Assembly (NCBI GenBank): GCA_020636255.1
Contig: JACJYE010000010.1
Coordinates: forward strand, 248,001-312,000
Source of the DNA: Lewinellaceae bacterium
GTDB lineage: Bacteria > Bacteroidota > Bacteroidia > Chitinophagales > Saprospiraceae
Reading direction: 5' to 3'
Length of the DNA: 64,000 bases
The notes under the pieces were generated by a model. It was given only the letters and a program-made list of their open reading frames with translations, searched no databases and had not been told where the DNA came from. A program made the position numbers and the translations under genes. Each line of letters starts with the position of its first letter. Within the stretch, counting starts at the first letter, position 1. Shown here piece by piece: positions 52,765 through 62,324 of this stretch.

Positions 52765-52779
52765 GTTTTTTATTTGTTA

Positions 52780-52808
52780 TTGATACACTAAATATTGATA
52801 CACTAAAT
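52780..52808. promoter_or_regulatory. Direct repeat TTGATACACTAAAT x2
   Basis: Two perfect 14-base copies (52780-52793, 52795-52808) separated by one base lie between the divergent HmuY-like and sterol-desaturase genes, 16 bases before the former. The core GATACACTAAA is shared with the inverted repeat in the susC leader (4448-4458). A tandem operator is plausible. Confidence 0.5.
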
Positions 52809-52899
52809 TATGCCAAGGCCGCATCAGCGCTGAACTTTCCATGTCATTTTTAAGTAATTGTTCTTAAATTACTATTTTTCCAGAAAAAAATCCGGCGAG

Positions 52900-54192
52900 A
52901 TGGAAGCCTATGCCAAGGTGCTGAATTATGCTATTCCTTTCTTTATTTCACTGTTATTGCTGGAAGTGGTTGTAGCCCGGATACAGGGAGCAAAAGTCAT
53001 CCGGGGGATGGACACCCTATCGAGCCTGAGCTCCGGCCTGACGAATACGATCAAGGACGTGCTGGGCCTTACTGCCGTTATCGTCTCCTATGGCTGGTTC
53101 GTAGAGCATCTGGCCCTGTTCGAGATCAGGGCCACCTGGTTGGTTTACATACTAGCTTTTACAGGGCTTGATTTTGCAGGTTACTGGGTACACCGCCTGT
53201 CCCATCAGGTCAACATTTTCTGGAACCGGCACATCATTCACCACAGCAGTGAAGAATACAACCTCGGCTGCGCCCTAAGGCAATCCATATCCGGTTTTGT
53301 TTCCATTACTGTGTTCTTCCTTATTCCGATCGCCTTTTTAGGTGTGCCTGCGGAGGTTGTCAACGTCGTGGCGCCCTTGCATTTATTTGCGCAATACTGG
53401 TACCACACCCGGTTGATCGGGAAGATGGGGTTTCTGGAAAAGGCCATCGTCACGCCGTCGCACCACAGGGTGCACCACGCGATCAACCCTGAGTATCTGG
53501 ACAAGAACCTGTCGGCGATCTTTATCTTCTGGGATAAGCTTTTCGGCACCTTTCAGGAAGAACTGGATGATGTTCCTCCCGTTTATGGCGTTACCAGGCC
53601 GGTGCATACCTGGAACCCCATTATCATCAACTTTCAGCACTTATGGCTCCTGATCAAGGACGCCTGGCGGACGCGTTCGATCTCAGCAAAGTTCAAGATC
53701 TGGTTTATGCCAACCGGCTGGCGCCCGGCCGATGTAGCTGAGGCATACCCTGTGGACTCCATTAAGGATGTTTACCATTTTGCTAAATACAGCCCCGAAG
53801 CATCCTTGTGGCTGCAGCTGTGGTCGTGGGTACAATTTGCTTTCACGTTCGCCCTGATGATGTATTTGTTTAACAATCTTGGTGTTATAGGTTTCTCAGG
53901 CGCACTGGCGTATGGCGGTTTTCTGTTCCTGGCCATTTTTAGTTATTCTATGCTTATGGACAGGAACCCGAATGCATGGTGGGTAGAGAGCGGGAAATCT
54001 GCTATAGGCCTTTGGATGATCTATCAACAGGGAGGCTGGTTCTTTCTGGATTCGATATGGCCTGGAGGAAGCTGGTTTGTTGCCGGGTACCTCATTGTTT
54101 CAGCGCTGGTGTCGCTGGCCTTCGTTGTATTCGAAATACTGCCAGACAGGCCTGTCAATAGCAGGAACCCTAGCTATTGGGCAGGTAAATAA
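52900..54192 (+). CDS. Sterol desaturase/fatty-acid hydroxylase family membrane protein
   Basis: Integral membrane di-iron oxygenase of 430 residues from the ATG at 52900. The His clusters are complete: 'YWVHRLSHQVNIFWNRHIIH', 'IIHHSSEEYN' and 'TPSHHRVHHAINPEYLDKN'. Transmembrane segments flank them in the first 200 residues, and another three or four follow near 315-420 ('LWSWVQFAFTFALMMYLF', 'GALAYGGFLFLAIFSYSML'). Relatives hydroxylate or desaturate sterols, fatty acids or alkylglycerols; the C-terminal helices beyond the His clusters are like those of alkylglycerol monooxygenase. The substrate remains open. A TTG at 52858 is a weak alternative start. Confidence 0.92.
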   Translation: MEAYAKVLNYAIPFFISLLLLEVVVARIQGAKVIRGMDTLSSLSSGLTNTIKDVLGLTAVIVSYGWFVEHLALFEIRATWLVYILAFTGLDFAGYWVHRLSHQVNIFWNRHIIHHSSEEYNLGCALRQSISGFVSITVFFLIPIAFLGVPAEVVNVVAPLHLFAQYWYHTRLIGKMGFLEKAIVTPSHHRVHHAINPEYLDKNLSAIFIFWDKLFGTFQEELDDVPPVYGVTRPVHTWNPIIINFQHLWLLIKDAWRTRSISAKFKIWFMPTGWRPADVAEAYPVDSIKDVYHFAKYSPEASLWLQLWSWVQFAFTFALMMYLFNNLGVIGFSGALAYGGFLFLAIFSYSMLMDRNPNAWWVESGKSAIGLWMIYQQGGWFFLDSIWPGGSWFVAGYLIVSALVSLAFVVFEILPDRPVNSRNPSYWAGK

Positions 54193-54202
54193 AAGCAAAA
54201 AA

Positions 54203-54245
54203 AGGGCAGAAGGAATCACACCTCCCCTGCCCTACCTCTTTTTTT
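54203..54245 (+). terminator. Terminator after the sterol desaturase gene
   Basis: AGGGCAG (54203-54209) pairs with CTGCCCT (54227-54233) around a 17-base loop and is followed by a T-rich run to 54245. Confidence 0.75.
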
Positions 54246-54261
54246 AACGATTAATATTGAT

Positions 54262-54269
54262 TATATTTG
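54262..54269 (+). promoter_or_regulatory. Candidate promoter of the giant repeat-protein gene, -7 TATATTTG
   Basis: Exact TAnnTTTG match, 176 bases before the ATG at 54445. No -33 TTG at normal spacing. It implies a long leader. Confidence 0.5.
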
Positions 54270-54444
54270 CATCTGTGGTTTTGATACCAACAGCTTCCCT
54301 CTTAGTATAAGCTTCACCCCGGTTCGAATTATTCCCCAGTACTGAGCTGTCTTTTCTCATAACCTATCCTGCATAGGGATTCCCTATCTATACTGCAAGG
54401 GCAATAAAACTTGAATATACACTTGAAAACCAAACACTTATCTA

Positions 54445-57400
54445 ATGAAGAAGCTCAAGCACACTATCTTACCCATTTTGCTCCTGCTTTCATCATGGAG
54501 CTCCCTTCACGCCCAATTTCCCTGCTTCAATGGCATTGCGCTCATCGGGCCCAACGGCGACGGGCCGGTTGACCTTTGCCAGGACGGGCAGGGTTCCCGG
54601 CTCAATTTCACCACCAACCTTCACGCTTTACCGATCGGTTACCTGGTAGTTGACGAGAATGATGTGATCGTATACATCGGGTTGAGCGGTACTATAGATT
54701 TCGGGAACTTTACAGGCAACAGCTTTAGGGTTTACGGATTTAATTTCATCGGGCCCATCACTGCCGAAGCAGGCGACCCCTTTGGCACGCCCCTCGCAGG
54801 GGGATGTTACGCCCTTACCGCCAACTCTATTGCAGTGAGCGGCGACGCGCTGGCGGGTGGTACGGTGAGTACCCAGGATGGCGATACGGAAGCCTACACC
54901 TGCCCGGGCGACGGCCTGGCGGATGTCGTTCAGTTCGACAGTGCTGGCGTAGCAGCAGGCGCCAGTTTTGTCTACATCGTTACGGATGAGAACAACATAA
55001 TCACAAATATCCTCAATGGAGACAGTGCGGACTTTGAAAATGACAGCACCGGCGTTTCCAGAGTCTGGGGGCTCTCCTACCAGGGTAACCTCACTGCCAT
55101 GATAGGCGACAACGCCAGCGCTACCAGCCTGGCCGACGGCTGTTTTTCACTCTCTGAAAACTATGTGGCCGTTTACCGGGAAGAACCCAAAGGAGGCATG
55201 GTGAGTACGGAGGAAGGAGCAGTGGACGTCTTATTTTGCGCCGGCGGCAGTACAACGACGCTGATCCGTTTCGACAGTACGGATACAGGTAACAGCAATT
55301 ATGCCTATATCGTTACCGATACGAATAATGTCATCCTGTTCATCAGCGATACGGATGAGATCGACTTTGATAGCCTGGGTTCGGATATCTGCCGGGCCTG
55401 GGGGCTGGCGTATACGGGTACGCTCACTGCCATGGTGGGAGATACGGCTGGTGTAGCCAGCCTCTCCGACGGCTGTTTTGCCTTATCGGAGAATTACGTT
55501 ACGGTCGATAAAAACGGCGCCAACGGTGGCATGGTTTCCACAGAGGGCGGTGCTTCGGAGGCATATACCTGCCCGAACGATATGGTGGCCGACACTGTGC
55601 GTTTTGACACTACCGGCGTAGCAGGCGATTTCTTCCAGTTCCTGCTCACAGACACCAGCGACGTTATTCTGGCACTGCCCGATACGAATTTTGTGGATTT
55701 TGAAGCATACGGGCCTGGTATATACCGCGTCTGGGGGCTGGCCTACAACGGCATGTTAACAGCTATGGCTGGGGATACGGCAAGCACCACTACCCTATCG
55801 GACGACTGTTTTGCACTTTCCGCAAGCTACCTGACGATTTATCATATCAGCCCTGAAGCAGGCATGGTGCAAACCGAAGATGGCGATACAGTAGTCTACA
55901 CCTGCCCTGGAGACAGCCTCCCCGACATCGTGCAGTTTGACAGCACAGGCGTAACCGGAGGGGCTTACACTTATCTTGTGACGGATGAAAATAATGTCAT
56001 ACAGCTGATCCCCGCATCCGACAGCGCAGATTTCGATTCGTTGCCGGTTGGCAATTACCGGGTTTGGGGCCTTGCCTATAACGGTATGTTAACGGCTGCG
56101 GCCGGCGATACTGCTTCAACTGCCATACTGTCCGACGCCTGTTTCGGCCTTTCCGGCAACTACATCACCATTTACAGGGAAACGCCCGAGGGCGGCATGG
56201 TTGCATTGGAAAACGGGGCTACTACTGCTTATGTATGCCCGGGCGACAGTATACCCGATATCCTTCAATTTGACAGCACGGGAACAGGAAACAGCCTGTA
56301 TACCTATATCGTAACCGATACCAATGATGTCGTTTTATCTATTCCTGCAACCGATGAGGTTGATTTCGATAGTGCCGCCATCGGTGAATGCCGGGTTTGG
56401 GGGTTGGCGTACACAGGTACGCTGACGGTTATGCCTGGCGATTCGCTCTCGGCGGCTATGCTGGCGGACGGTTGCTACGGCCTATCCGGCAATTACGTTA
56501 CCGTTATCAAGGAACAGCCTGAAGGCGGGTCTGTCCTTACGGAAAGCGGGCAGGCTGATATCTATTTCTGCACAAGCGGCGGCCCGGCAGATGTCGTCCG
56601 GATGGATAGCAGCGGGACTTCCAATACGGCATACGTTTACCTCGTAACGGACAGTTCGAATATTATAACCAGCGTTGCTCCAAGTGACGAGATCGCACTC
56701 TCTGCCTATGCTACCGGGCAATACCGCATCTGGGGCCTTGCCTATACCGGTACGCTCAGCGCACAGGCGGGCGACGATGCAGGCAGCGCCCTCCTTTCCG
56801 ACGGCTGCTTCAGCCTTTCCGGCAACTATGTTTCCGTAGTGCTCGATGCCGTGGCCGGTGGTACGGTATCTACCGAAAGCGGCGCAACAGCCGTTTCTAT
56901 CTGTCTGGGCACGACGCCGGCCGATACGATCCGTTTGGATAGCATCGGCGCCGGCGGCGAGCGCTATGCTTTTGTCCTGACGGACACCAATAACGTCATA
57001 TTGGATCTCCCCGCAGCGGGAGTGGTGTTGCCCGACAGCTTAGGTGCAGGGCTTTACAGGGCCTGGGGCCTTGCCTACAACGGCAACCTGACTGCCGCAA
57101 TAGGTGATACGGCTTCTCTGGCCATTCTGGCCGACAGTTGTTTTGCCCTGTCGGAAAACTACGTAACCCTGGAATTTGCTATGGCAGCCGGCGGCACCAT
57201 AAGCACGGCAAGCGGAGACACTGCTATCTTCCTTTGCGTGGGCAACAACCAACCGGACACCGTCTTTTTTGATAGTACCGGCGTAACTACCGGGGGGTAT
57301 ACCTATCTGGTCACAGACACCAATAACGTTATCCTGGACATTCTGTCTGGTGATAGCTATGACTTCGACTCATCAGGCGTAGGCACCTTGCGTGTATGGG

Positions 57401-60168
57401 GGCTGGCCTATACGGGTATGCTCACGGCCATGGCGGGTGATACCGCGTCAATAGCCGTTCTGTCCGATGCGTGTTACAGTTTATCAGGCAATTACGTGAC
57501 GCTCAACCTGGAAGGCATCGACGGCGGCACAGTCCAAACCGAAGCTGGCCAGACACAGCTGTTCATCTGCCCGGGCAACGGCATCGCCGATGTTGTTCAT
57601 TTCGACAGCCTGGGCATCGGCGCGGGCGCTTTTACCTATCTTATTACCGATGAAAACAACGTCATCCTGGAGATCCTCAGCGGCGACAGCTATGATTTTG
57701 AACCTTCCGGTATAGGGGCCTTAAGGGTATGGGGCCTGGTATACGATGGCAACCTGACAGCTGCCGTAGGTGACATAGCATCGAGCGCCATGCTGGCGGA
57801 CGGCTGTTACAGCCTTTCCGGCAACTACGTTACGGTCATCAGAGACCAGCCTCAGGGAGGCAGCGTCGGTGCTGCCAATGGAGATACGGTGGTATACACC
57901 TGCCCGGGAGATGGAATGGCAGACGTCGTCAGCTTTGACGCTTCAGGAGCTTCCAGCAGCCCTTATGTCTTCATCTTGGCCGATTCGAATAATGTGATCA
58001 TCGAGTTGCTCACCGGAAACACAGTGGATTTTGAGGGCGACAGCCTTGGTGTCTCCTATATCTGGGGCCTGGCCTATACCGGCAACCTGACAGCCATGGC
58101 CGGCGACACCCTTACGTCTGCCACCCTTTCCGATGATTGTTACGGCCTTTCCGATAACTTCGTCACCGTTTACCATGAAGCACCGGAGGGCGGCACCATA
58201 AGCACAGCAAGCGGCCAGGATACCGTATCGGCCTGTGTCAGCGACGGGTTGCCCGACCTGGTACAGTTGGATAGCACTGGCGTCGGCAATAGCCAGTACA
58301 CGTATATCTTAACCGACACCAGTAACCTCATTCTGAGCATTCTCACGGGTGATGTAGTCGATTTCGACGGCACCGGAGGAGGCATTAACCGGATATGGGG
58401 GCTGGCCTATACCGGCACGCTGACGGCGATGCCGGGTGATACGGCCTCGGCTGCAATGCTTTCCGACGACTGCTTCGACCTTTCCGGCAATTTTATTACG
58501 GTCATTAAAGAATCCCTCGTAGGCGGCAGGGTCTTTTCCGAAGATGAGGAAGTCACTTTATACACCTGCCCTGGCGATAGCATGCCGGATACGATAAAAT
58601 TTGACAGCATCGCCGTTATCGGAGGAGCATATACCTATCTGGTCACGGACACCAATAACGTCATACTGACGATACCCGATCAGGATTTCGAAGATTTCGA
58701 GAGCTATGGCATTGGCGTTTCGCGGGTGTGGGGCCTGGCTTATAATGGGATGCTGACGGCGATGGCCGGCGACACCCTTTTCGTGGCCAGCCTTGCTGAT
58801 GAATGTTATGCGTTGTCTACCAACTACATTACGGTTTACCGGGACATCCCGGACGGTGGCACGGTCAGCACGCCTGACAGCTCGATGGAGATCAATGCCT
58901 GCACGGTGGCAAACCTGGCTGACGTGATCCTGGCCGATAGCATGAGTGTCGTCAACAGCCTGTTCGCCTACGTGATCACAGATACCAATAACGTCATTCT
59001 GTTGCCACCAAGCCTCGACCTTTCGGGCTTCGGTAGCCTGGGCATAAGCCCCACCCGAGTATGGGCCATGGCCTATACCGGCAATATAACGGCTATGGTG
59101 GGCGACACCGCAACGATCGCAGCCCTTTCCGATGATTGTTATGACCTGTCGGATAATTTCATCCTCGCCAATCTCGAAGAGGTCGATGGCGGGCTGATCC
59201 GCACGACGGATCAGGAAACCGTTACATACGTTTGCCCTGGAGACGGGAATGCCGATGTATTATATTTCGAGAATTACGGCGTTATCGGTGCGAATTACGC
59301 GTTGTTGCTTACAGATACCAGCAATGTTGTCATCGGTACCAACGGCGGCATGGACCCCACCAATTTTGAGGGCCTTGGCGTTGGCATTACCCGGGTTTGG
59401 GGGTTGGCCTATTCCGACAGCCTACTTGTCATGCCTGGCGATACGGTTGGCTTCGCCGGCCTGGCCAGCGGATGTTATGATCTATCCGAAAACTATGTGG
59501 CCGTGAACCAGGACGTGCCATACGGCGGCCATGTCATGACGGAAGACGGCGATACGATCGTAGTAGTGACACCTGGTGACGGCTTTACGGATTGGGTATA
59601 CTTCGATAGCGCCGGAGTAAGCAACAGCCGGTTTGTCTATCTGCTTACGGACTCCAACGATGTGATCATACAGATCCTTGACGAGGACGTCTTCAATTTC
59701 GAGAACTCCGGCCAGGGGCCCAACCACGTCTGGGGGTTAGCTTACACGGGAACGCTAACCGCTATGGCAGGTGATACGGCAACCTTAGCGAGCCTGAGTG
59801 ATGACTGCTTCAGCCTGTCCGACAACTATATAGCCATTATGAAGGCCACCAACCTTAACGATGGCCCGAGCACTGAAGCTCAACCGGAAAATGGCAGGCA
59901 GGCGCTCGCAATCGAGCTGTGGCCTATCCCCGTAGCCCAGACGCTCAGGGTAAATATCGGCCAGGAACCGGCAGAAGTACGTTCAGGTGGTACTGGAAGG
60001 CTTGAAATACTGGACCAGGGTGGCAGAGTTGTGCTCAGCAGGGCCATTGAGGCGGATGCTGAAAGCCAGCAGCTGGGCCTGGACGTAGAAAACCTGCAAC
60101 CGGGCTTTTACATGATCAGGTGTAATACGGGCCGTGAGGTCAAAACGGTGCGTTTCCTGAAGCAATAA
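54445..60168 (+). CDS. Giant repetitive T9SS surface protein (1907 residues)
   Basis: Predicted secreted surface protein. It has a signal peptide (1-24, 'HTILPILLLLSSWSSLHAQ'), 16 tandem repeats (the first degenerate, the others about 110 residues each), and a T9SS type A sorting domain in the last 90 residues ('AIELWPIPVAQTLRVNI', 'ENLQPGFYMIRCNTG', terminal 'VKTVRFLKQ'). Each repeat starts 'GGxVST', then a Cys-Pro-Gly-Asp block ('YTCPGDGLADVVQFDSTG'), 'YTYLVTDENNVI', 'RVWGLAYTGTLTAMAGDTA' and 'LSDGCFSLSGNYVTV'. Two conserved Cys per unit suggest one disulfide per domain. No enzymatic motif is visible. An adhesin or filament role is inferred from the architecture only. It is a single transcription unit. 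Confidence 0.93.
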   Translation: MKKLKHTILPILLLLSSWSSLHAQFPCFNGIALIGPNGDGPVDLCQDGQGSRLNFTTNLHALPIGYLVVDENDVIVYIGLSGTIDFGNFTGNSFRVYGFNFIGPITAEAGDPFGTPLAGGCYALTANSIAVSGDALAGGTVSTQDGDTEAYTCPGDGLADVVQFDSAGVAAGASFVYIVTDENNIITNILNGDSADFENDSTGVSRVWGLSYQGNLTAMIGDNASATSLADGCFSLSENYVAVYREEPKGGMVSTEEGAVDVLFCAGGSTTTLIRFDSTDTGNSNYAYIVTDTNNVILFISDTDEIDFDSLGSDICRAWGLAYTGTLTAMVGDTAGVASLSDGCFALSENYVTVDKNGANGGMVSTEGGASEAYTCPNDMVADTVRFDTTGVAGDFFQFLLTDTSDVILALPDTNFVDFEAYGPGIYRVWGLAYNGMLTAMAGDTASTTTLSDDCFALSASYLTIYHISPEAGMVQTEDGDTVVYTCPGDSLPDIVQFDSTGVTGGAYTYLVTDENNVIQLIPASDSADFDSLPVGNYRVWGLAYNGMLTAAAGDTASTAILSDACFGLSGNYITIYRETPEGGMVALENGATTAYVCPGDSIPDILQFDSTGTGNSLYTYIVTDTNDVVLSIPATDEVDFDSAAIGECRVWGLAYTGTLTVMPGDSLSAAMLADGCYGLSGNYVTVIKEQPEGGSVLTESGQADIYFCTSGGPADVVRMDSSGTSNTAYVYLVTDSSNIITSVAPSDEIALSAYATGQYRIWGLAYTGTLSAQAGDDAGSALLSDGCFSLSGNYVSVVLDAVAGGTVSTESGATAVSICLGTTPADTIRLDSIGAGGERYAFVLTDTNNVILDLPAAGVVLPDSLGAGLYRAWGLAYNGNLTAAIGDTASLAILADSCFALSENYVTLEFAMAAGGTISTASGDTAIFLCVGNNQPDTVFFDSTGVTTGGYTYLVTDTNNVILDILSGDSYDFDSSGVGTLRVWGLAYTGMLTAMAGDTASIAVLSDACYSLSGNYVTLNLEGIDGGTVQTEAGQTQLFICPGNGIADVVHFDSLGIGAGAFTYLITDENNVILEILSGDSYDFEPSGIGALRVWGLVYDGNLTAAVGDIASSAMLADGCYSLSGNYVTVIRDQPQGGSVGAANGDTVVYTCPGDGMADVVSFDASGASSSPYVFILADSNNVIIELLTGNTVDFEGDSLGVSYIWGLAYTGNLTAMAGDTLTSATLSDDCYGLSDNFVTVYHEAPEGGTISTASGQDTVSACVSDGLPDLVQLDSTGVGNSQYTYILTDTSNLILSILTGDVVDFDGTGGGINRIWGLAYTGTLTAMPGDTASAAMLSDDCFDLSGNFITVIKESLVGGRVFSEDEEVTLYTCPGDSMPDTIKFDSIAVIGGAYTYLVTDTNNVILTIPDQDFEDFESYGIGVSRVWGLAYNGMLTAMAGDTLFVASLADECYALSTNYITVYRDIPDGGTVSTPDSSMEINACTVANLADVILADSMSVVNSLFAYVITDTNNVILLPPSLDLSGFGSLGISPTRVWAMAYTGNITAMVGDTATIAALSDDCYDLSDNFILANLEEVDGGLIRTTDQETVTYVCPGDGNADVLYFENYGVIGANYALLLTDTSNVVIGTNGGMDPTNFEGLGVGITRVWGLAYSDSLLVMPGDTVGFAGLASGCYDLSENYVAVNQDVPYGGHVMTEDGDTIVVVTPGDGFTDWVYFDSAGVSNSRFVYLLTDSNDVIIQILDEDVFNFENSGQGPNHVWGLAYTGTLTAMAGDTATLASLSDDCFSLSDNYIAIMKATNLNDGPSTEAQPENGRQALAIELWPIPVAQTLRVNIGQEPAEVRSGGTGRLEILDQGGRVVLSRAIEADAESQQLGLDVENLQPGFYMIRCNTGREVKTVRFLKQ
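54856..59840 (+). repeat. Tandem coding repeat, about 330 bases per unit, 15 full copies
   Basis: The repeat block inside the giant gene; the markers RVWGLAY-like and DGCFSLS-like recur 15 times, preceded by one degenerate unit. The copies have diverged in DNA sequence although the protein pattern is kept, so the array is old rather than a recent expansion. Confidence 0.85.
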
Positions 60169-60220
60169 TGTGTTGGGGATTGTCACAGAAGTAAACGCTG
60201 AGGCATTCCCGGCAAATATA

Positions 60221-60311
60221 AAACCGCATAGACGCAGAGGACGCAGAGGTTTTTCGTGGGAAGAGCTCCTTCTATACGCCTTTTCTCCGCGTCCTTTGCG
60301 TTTTGCGGTTT
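60221..60311. repeat. Imperfect inverted repeat in a convergent gap
   Basis: The left arm AAACCGCATAGACGCAGAGG and continuing (60221-60249) pairs with the right arm (60285-60311, ending TTGCGTTTTGCGGTTT) with a few mismatches. It lies between the giant repeat gene and the convergent barrel-protein gene, so it may act as a terminator for both, or be a dispersed palindromic element. Confidence 0.65.
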
Positions 60312-60345
60312 ATTAATTCCAAGCATTTTTGATACGGCCAATGCC

Positions 60346-61641
60346 CTAAAATTTCCACCTTGCCGTCAGTTGTAGGTCAGCATTCAGGTGGGTAGCGTTG
60401 TCCTGAAAAACATTATCCAGGCTCAGGTCGCGCAGGCCCTGGTTGTAACGCACGTCCAGCGACCAATTCCTGCTAAAGGCCCATTCTATGCCCGCCAGAA
60501 TGCCGATATCGTGTTTTCGCAGCAACTGCGGGGCAGAAGATCCGGTGGTGTCCGTTCCTCCACTACTGGCCCCCAAACCTACACTGGCCGTATCTTCCTG
60601 CCTGTTGTTCGCCAGGAGGTTCAGGCCATCTCTGTCCTCCATGATCAGCGAAGGCCTTAGGCCGCCCAACAGATATAAAGAGGGTGTGAGGCGGCGCTTA
60701 ACGACGATCGGCATTTCCAAAGCGAAATAGGCTTTTAAATCGTATGGTTGTTCGACTGCCTCCAGGTTGTTGAAAGTGTCGTACCGATACCTTATCACGG
60801 TATACGAGAGGTGATAATTATTGACGTATTTGGTATGGAGTTCCAGTTGTGTGCTCCACTTCTGGTTCCAGTCTACGCCTCCGAAAATGCCAAGTACCGG
60901 CAAAGTGGAATGGCTTAGGCTTTTATAGTCTGTAATGGCATTGTTTACGCCAGCCAGCATGCCTCCGTACCAATGCCGGGAGTGTTTTTGTGCAGATGGT
61001 GCAGCTATTTCCGGCATACCTGGCGATTTCAATTCTACAGAACGCAACAAATGTAACTGCTGCCGCCGTTCGAGTGCGGCTATGGGTTCAACGGCCAGTG
61101 GTTTTACCAGCTCTGTTTCAGTAGTCAGAGGCATGGTAAAGGGCTGGCTATTGCTTTCAGCGAAGAGCTGTTGCGGGTAGCTGGATGCACTAATCGCTAC
61201 AGGCTGATTGTACTTTGCCCCTACTCCCCTATCATGCCAATCGGTTTGCTGTTGGCCAGATATTTTAGCATCGATCTTAAGGTTATGCCTGGCATTACGT
61301 GTCTGGGGCTCGGGTTTCTCCGATCCGGCGTTGCCATGCTGAAGCATACTTAGCTTATTCTCCGTACTTTCCTGGCCGAGAGCGTTTTCTGCTATTGCAG
61401 TCACTGCAGTACTGTGCGTGTTATGATCGCGCCTATCGAGCAGGATACAGGCCAGTGTGCAGATACCGGCCGATACAAAGATCAGGCTGGCCCATAAGAT
61501 GGCCCTGCGCTTCTTCCTGGCGGGGGCAGGTGGCGGGCCGTCCAGCAGTTCCTCCATGGCAGCCCAGTTAGGTTGGCCATCAGGCTGGTACGACTTGATC
61601 TTACCGCCAAATTTTTCCCAAAATTTATCGTGGTGGCTCAT
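60346..61641 (-). CDS. Inner-membrane/beta-barrel hybrid protein, probable anti-sigma partner
   Basis: A 431-residue protein beginning four bases after the stop of the ECF sigma gene, so they are co-transcribed. Residues 1-44 are cytoplasmic ('DKFWEKFGGKIKSYQPDGQP', 'WAAMEELLDG'), residues 46-68 form one helix ('AILWASLIFVSAGICTLAC'), then comes a low-complexity linker to about 225. The last 200 residues alternate like an outer-membrane barrel ('LGIFGGVDWNQKWSTQLELH', 'AYFALEMPIVVKRRLTPSLY', 'DIGILAGIEWAFSRNWSLDV') and end 'LQLTARWKF'. The position suggests that the cytoplasmic part binds the sigma factor. How one chain could span to a barrel is unclear. Confidence 0.8.
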   Translation of the reverse strand: MSHHDKFWEKFGGKIKSYQPDGQPNWAAMEELLDGPPPAPARKKRRAILWASLIFVSAGICTLACILLDRRDHNTHSTAVTAIAENALGQESTENKLSMLQHGNAGSEKPEPQTRNARHNLKIDAKISGQQQTDWHDRGVGAKYNQPVAISASSYPQQLFAESNSQPFTMPLTTETELVKPLAVEPIAALERRQQLHLLRSVELKSPGMPEIAAPSAQKHSRHWYGGMLAGVNNAITDYKSLSHSTLPVLGIFGGVDWNQKWSTQLELHTKYVNNYHLSYTVIRYRYDTFNNLEAVEQPYDLKAYFALEMPIVVKRRLTPSLYLLGGLRPSLIMEDRDGLNLLANNRQEDTASVGLGASSGGTDTTGSSAPQLLRKHDIGILAGIEWAFSRNWSLDVRYNQGLRDLSLDNVFQDNATHLNADLQLTARWKF

Positions 61642-61645
61642 CTTT

Positions 61646-62233
61646 CTACGATTGATAATTTTGGAGTATGCGTTTCAATTCCTTTTTCGCGACAGACAGG
61701 TGCCAACGCGAGGTACCCACGCTCATGCCCAGCTGCTGAGCGATCTCTTCGTGTTTATACCCTTCGACGACATACAGGGAAAACACGGCCCTGCTTGCGG
61801 GCGGTAGTTGCTGGACCATTTTCAGAAGGTCTTCGGCCGCTATTTTGTCCAAAGCAGAAGAGGGAATAGCAGGTTCGGGAGCATCTTCCAGTGCAGCGGT
61901 ACGCCGGGGTTTCATTTTCCGGATATGGTCGAGGCAGACGTTAACGGCGATGCGGTTGATCCATGCGGGGAAAGCCTGTAGGTCTTTGCATTGCTCCAGG
62001 GCCTGGAATGCTTTCAGGAAGGCCTGATTGACCAGGCTGGCCGCTTCGTCGTGGTCGGTCGCATAGCGCAGGCAGATCGAGAACAGCGGATTGTAGAACT
62101 GCTGGTACAAACGCTGTTGTGCTTGCCTTTCCCCCTGCAGGCAGGCAGCAACGATGGCCTCAAGCTCGGTGCGTTCTGTATTTTGTTCTGCCTCCACGGA
62201 AGTAAGAGTCAGCCTGACATGGTTTGGCGCCAT
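61646..62233 (-). CDS. ECF-type RNA polymerase sigma factor
   Basis: A 195-residue sigma-70 family factor of the extracytoplasmic-function group. Region 2 is 'QFYNPLFSICLRYATDHDEA' with 'LVNQAFLKAFQALEQCKDLQ' and 'FPAWINRIAVNVCLDHIRK'; region 4 is 'LPPASRAVFSLYVVEGYKHE' with 'EIAQQLGMSVGTSRWHLSVA'. The spacer between them is 'AALEDAPEPAIPSSALDKIA'. It directs polymerase to a small regulon, probably governed by the downstream membrane/barrel partner. Its own promoter could not be identified. Confidence 0.95.
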   Translation of the reverse strand: MAPNHVRLTLTSVEAEQNTERTELEAIVAACLQGERQAQQRLYQQFYNPLFSICLRYATDHDEAASLVNQAFLKAFQALEQCKDLQAFPAWINRIAVNVCLDHIRKMKPRRTAALEDAPEPAIPSSALDKIAAEDLLKMVQQLPPASRAVFSLYVVEGYKHEEIAQQLGMSVGTSRWHLSVAKKELKRILQNYQS

Positions 62234-62324
62234 CTCTCCATTTTAGTGTGATTGAAGAGTAGACGCAAGAAATCTGTTAATCGTTGGGAAAAAATAAGGC
62301 TTTTTTCGGATGGAGGTAAAAGAA

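Noticed and set aside
54300..54345. Possible tRNA T-arm (GGTTCGAAT)
   Set aside because: No acceptor stem, D-arm or anticodon arm can be folded around it.
54856..59840. Possible CRISPR or satellite array
   Set aside because: The periodicity is in protein sequence, about 330 bases per unit, with diverged DNA and one continuous reading frame, so it is a coding repeat.
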